Translations under genes and position numbers: made by a program
Notes under the pieces: model-generated
Told to the model about the DNA's origin: nothing
Databases searched by the model: none
The model's input: the letters and a program-made list of their open reading frames with translations, nothing else
DNA from: Mixta intestinalis
Lineage (GTDB): Bacteria; Pseudomonadota; Gammaproteobacteria; Enterobacterales; Enterobacteriaceae
DNA length: 64,000 bases
NCBI RefSeq assembly: GCF_009914055.1
Contig: NZ_CP028271.1
Location: 3,844,001 to 3,908,000, forward strand
Reading direction: 5' to 3'
Shown: piece after piece, positions 61,806 to 64,000 of the stretch
Position numbering within the stretch: position 1 is the first letter of the stretch
How the letters are laid out: every line of letters begins with the position of its first letter

Positions 61806-63330
61806 AATGTTCACTCCGCAGCGCCGCTTCCATAACCTGTTCCTGCGTCAGGTTATGGTTCGGCAGATCAGCTTTGATTTGGCCTTCGTGCATCACTAAC
61901 ACGCGATCGCTTAGCCCTAATACTTCCGGTAGCTCAGAAGAGATCACGATAATGGCGATACCCTGTTGCACCAGTTGATGAATCAACTTGTAGATTTCTA
62001 CGCGGGCACCGATATCGATGCCACGCGTCGGTTCGTCCAGAATCAGCACCTGTGGGTTAAGCAGCAGACATTTAGCAATGACCGCCTTTTGCTGATTACC
62101 GCCGCTGAGACGGCCTACCGCTAACTCCGGCGATGCGGTTTTAATTCGCAGCTGTTGAATGGCACCGTTAATGGCGATCTGTTCACGTGCGTCATCCAGC
62201 GTTGAGAGCGGGCCGCTAAACTGGCTGAGCGCTGCCAGGGTAATATTTTTCCCCACGCCCAGCAGCGGAACGATACCGTCCTTTTTGCGATCTTCCGGCA
62301 CCATGGCGATACCGTGGCGAATCGCCTGCTGACAGCTCCAGCGGCGCGGTTCAACCCGGTGGCCCTGTATCACGACATCACCTTCCCAGCGTCCCGGCCA
62401 CAGACCGGTAAGACACTGCACGGTTTCGGTACGTCCTGCGCCTACCAGTCCTGCAATGCCGAGAATCTCGCCGCGCCGCAGCGTGAAAGAGACGTTATTT
62501 ACCCGGCGCAGATGGCGGTTTACCGGATGCCAGGCGGTCAGATTCGTCACGCTCAGTATCTCCTCACCCTGTACGTGCGGCTCGCGTGGATAGAGCGCGG
62601 TCAACTCACGTCCGACCATCATGTTGATGATGTCATCTTCGCTCAGGCCCGCAGCTGGGCAGGTAGCGATATGCTGACCGTCGCGAATCACGCAAATGGT
62701 ATCGGAGATTGCTTTAACCTCGTTCAATTTGTGGGAGATATATACGCAGGCGATGCCGTGATCGCGCAGATCGTTGACGATGTCCAGCAGCACGCCGGTT
62801 TCCTGTTCGGTAAGGGAGGAGGTAGGTTCATCCAGAATCAACAGCCGCACCTGTTTATTCAATGCCCTGGCAATTTCCACCAGCTGCTGCTGGCCGATCC
62901 CCAGTTCGCCGACGCGTGTCCAGGGAGAAATGTCCAGCTTGACCTGTTTGAGCAGACGCTGACAGCGCAGCGCCATCGTTTCGTCATCCACTACGCCGCC
63001 ACGGGTAATCTCGCTGCCAAGAAAGATATTTTCCAGCACCGTTAGCTGCCGCACCAGTGCCAGCTCCTGATGGATAATTACGATGCCTTTGCGCTCCGTA
63101 TCGCGGATGGTCGCCGCGCGTAGTGGTTCGCCAGCGAACAGGATTTCACCTTCATAATCGCCGCTGGGATAAAGGCCGCACAACACCTTCATCAGCGTCG
63201 ATTTACCGGAGCCGTTTTCACCGCACAGCGATAAGATTTCACCCGCTTCCAGGCGCAGTGAAATATTATCGACCGCCTTTACGTTGCCGAAGCGCTTGGT
63301 AATATTTTTCATTTCCAGTAGCGTCGTCAT
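61798..63330 (-). CDS. xylG: XylG xylose ABC transporter ATP-binding protein
   Basis: This 510-residue protein has two fused ABC domains, as in all sugar importers of this class. The first has Walker A GENGSGKST, signature LGIGQQQLVEIARAL and Walker B LLILDEPTSSL. The second has a degenerate Walker A (GLVGAGRTE), signature LSGGNQQKAVIAK and LILDEPTRGID. Close to E. coli XylG (513). It powers xylose uptake through XylH. Confidence 0.96.
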   Translation of the reverse strand: MTTLLEMKNITKRFGNVKAVDNISLRLEAGEILSLCGENGSGKSTLMKVLCGLYPSGDYEGEILFAGEPLRAATIRDTERKGIVIIHQELALVRQLTVLENIFLGSEITRGGVVDDETMALRCQRLLKQVKLDISPWTRVGELGIGQQQLVEIARALNKQVRLLILDEPTSSLTEQETGVLLDIVNDLRDHGIACVYISHKLNEVKAISDTICVIRDGQHIATCPAAGLSEDDIINMMVGRELTALYPREPHVQGEEILSVTNLTAWHPVNRHLRRVNNVSFTLRRGEILGIAGLVGAGRTETVQCLTGLWPGRWEGDVVIQGHRVEPRRWSCQQAIRHGIAMVPEDRKKDGIVPLLGVGKNITLAALSQFSGPLSTLDDAREQIAINGAIQQLRIKTASPELAVGRLSGGNQQKAVIAKCLLLNPQVLILDEPTRGIDIGARVEIYKLIHQLVQQGIAIIVISSELPEVLGLSDRVLVMHEGQIKADLPNHNLTQEQVMEAALRSEHYA

Positions 63331-63460
63331 GACTTACTCCATCTGTTCACTGGCCGAAAAAGAGCAACGGGAAGCAAACGCCGCAGCCCTGACAATCAGA
63401 GCCTCGCTCAGCGGGCAGTGAAAATCTCGTTTGCGGCCCGGCGCTTAAGAAAACTGAAAT
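63331..63460 (-). promoter_or_regulatory. xylF-xylG intercistronic region with possible stem
   Basis: 130 bases. GCAAACG (about 63375) and CGTTTGC (about 63428) can pair around a long loop containing GCTCAGCGGGC. Such a structure could set a higher level of the binding protein than of the downstream genes, as is common in sugar ABC operons. Not certain. Confidence 0.35.
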
Positions 63461-64000
63461 TCAGAGATCGCTTTTTTTATGAAAGCCATCGGCAACCACG
63501 GTGCTGTCAATATTGCTCTTATCAACCGGAATCGGCGTCAACAGCCAGGCTGGCACCTCTTTTTTACCGTTATTGAGTGTGGTGTTAGATTTCGGCTGCT
63601 TGCCCTCGCCGAGTTCAACGGCGATTCTGGCTGCTGCATCCGCCAGCTTGCTGATCGGCTTATAGACCGTCATAGTTTGCGTGCCGTTTTCGATACGTTT
63701 GATCGCCGCCAGATCGGCATCCTGACCGGAGATGGCGACCTTGCCGGCTAACCCCTGAGCAGAAAGTGCCTGAATCGCGCCGCCAGCGGTGGCATCATTC
63801 GAGGCGACGACCGCATCAATATGGTTATTATTAGCGGTCAGGGCGTTTTCCATTATTTTCAGTGCGTTTTCCGGTAACCAGGCATCCACCCACTGATCGC
63901 CCACTACCTTAATTTTTCCCTGATCGATTAACGGTTTAAGCACCTTCATCTGGCCAGCGCGGAATAACCGGGCATTATTATCCACCGGTGAACCACCCAT
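63461..64000 (-). CDS. xylF: XylF xylose-binding periplasmic protein, C-terminal part (5' end outside window)
   Basis: The last 179 residues are present (E. coli XylF has 330 including the signal peptide). NNARLFRAGQMKVLKPLID, VVASNDATAGGAIQALSAQGL, AISGQDADLAAIKRI and TMTVYKPISKLADAAA match XylF. It binds xylose in the periplasm for the XylGH importer. The window edge cuts the gene; xylAB are presumably further upstream. Confidence 0.95.
   Translation of the reverse strand: MGGSPVDNNARLFRAGQMKVLKPLIDQGKIKVVGDQWVDAWLPENALKIMENALTANNNHIDAVVASNDATAGGAIQALSAQGLAGKVAISGQDADLAAIKRIENGTQTMTVYKPISKLADAAARIAVELGEGKQPKSNTTLNNGKKEVPAWLLTPIPVDKSNIDSTVVADGFHKKSDL

Overview
The window looks like the chromosome of a motile, Gram-negative member of the Enterobacterales. 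The flagellar genes, speF-potE with its speFL leader peptide, the xyl ABC genes, selC and the type I-E CRISPR repeat are all enterobacterial in type. Gene content (a lac operon, several sugar porters, an inducible ornithine decarboxylase) would fit Erwiniaceae such as Mixta, Pantoea or Erwinia, but this family-level guess is an inference and could be wrong.

Layout. 1-4850 (+): the end of fliK, then fliLMNOPQR (C-ring and flagellar export gate). 4890-8720 (-): a bacteriocin island. An S-type-pyocin-like gene under a LexA box is cut by one in-frame TAA in front of its small C-terminal toxin domain. It is followed by a probable cognate immunity gene, three tandem colicin-DNase-type (Im2/Im9-like) immunity genes on about 550-bp repeat units, and a truncated second copy of the first immunity gene. 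8934-14652 (-): a lacI-lacZ-lacY operon without lacA, with CRP site, promoter and lacO1-like operator laid out as in E. coli. 14911-16037: a type I-E CRISPR array (19 repeats, 18 spacers, one spacer duplicated) with no cas genes nearby. 16038-17409: small unknown genes and debris of mobile-element character.

17410-36158: two sugar catabolic regions. The first (minus strand) has a DUF5107/TPR protein, a sugar porter, a mutarotase, an enolase-superfamily enzyme and an ACS-type MFS transporter, with a divergent ROK regulator. The second has a YhfZ-like regulator and a class I aldolase on the minus strand, and divergently an FAD oxidoreductase, an FGGY kinase, a PfkB kinase, a sugar porter, an RbsD/FucU mutarotase and another sugar porter. 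A perfect 10-bp-arm palindrome lies between the divergent operons. Together they suggest oxidation of a polyol (or sugar acid), two phosphorylations and aldol cleavage of an unidentified substrate.

36494-41220 (+): a three-gene set with a roughly 1,180-residue protein carrying one degenerate Clp-like AAA domain and three CbxX/SpoVK-type AAA+ domains, plus two membrane proteins. I cannot assign it to a described system; it is the best candidate for new biology. 41784-45699: speFL-speF-potE, ornithine-sensing leader, decarboxylase and antiporter.

46332-59189: a contact-dependent inhibition locus (cdiB, HlyC-type acyltransferase, Ail/Lom outer-membrane protein, cdiA with an apparent frameshift, and a YezG-like immunity gene). 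Its cdiA tip is a predicted DNA/RNA non-specific endonuclease. Downstream come a SymE-like gene, a rearranged orphan cdiA fragment and a truncated integrase abutting selC (tRNA-Sec), a classic island insertion site. 59363-64000 (-): xylR, xylH, xylG and the 3' part of xylF, cut by the window edge.
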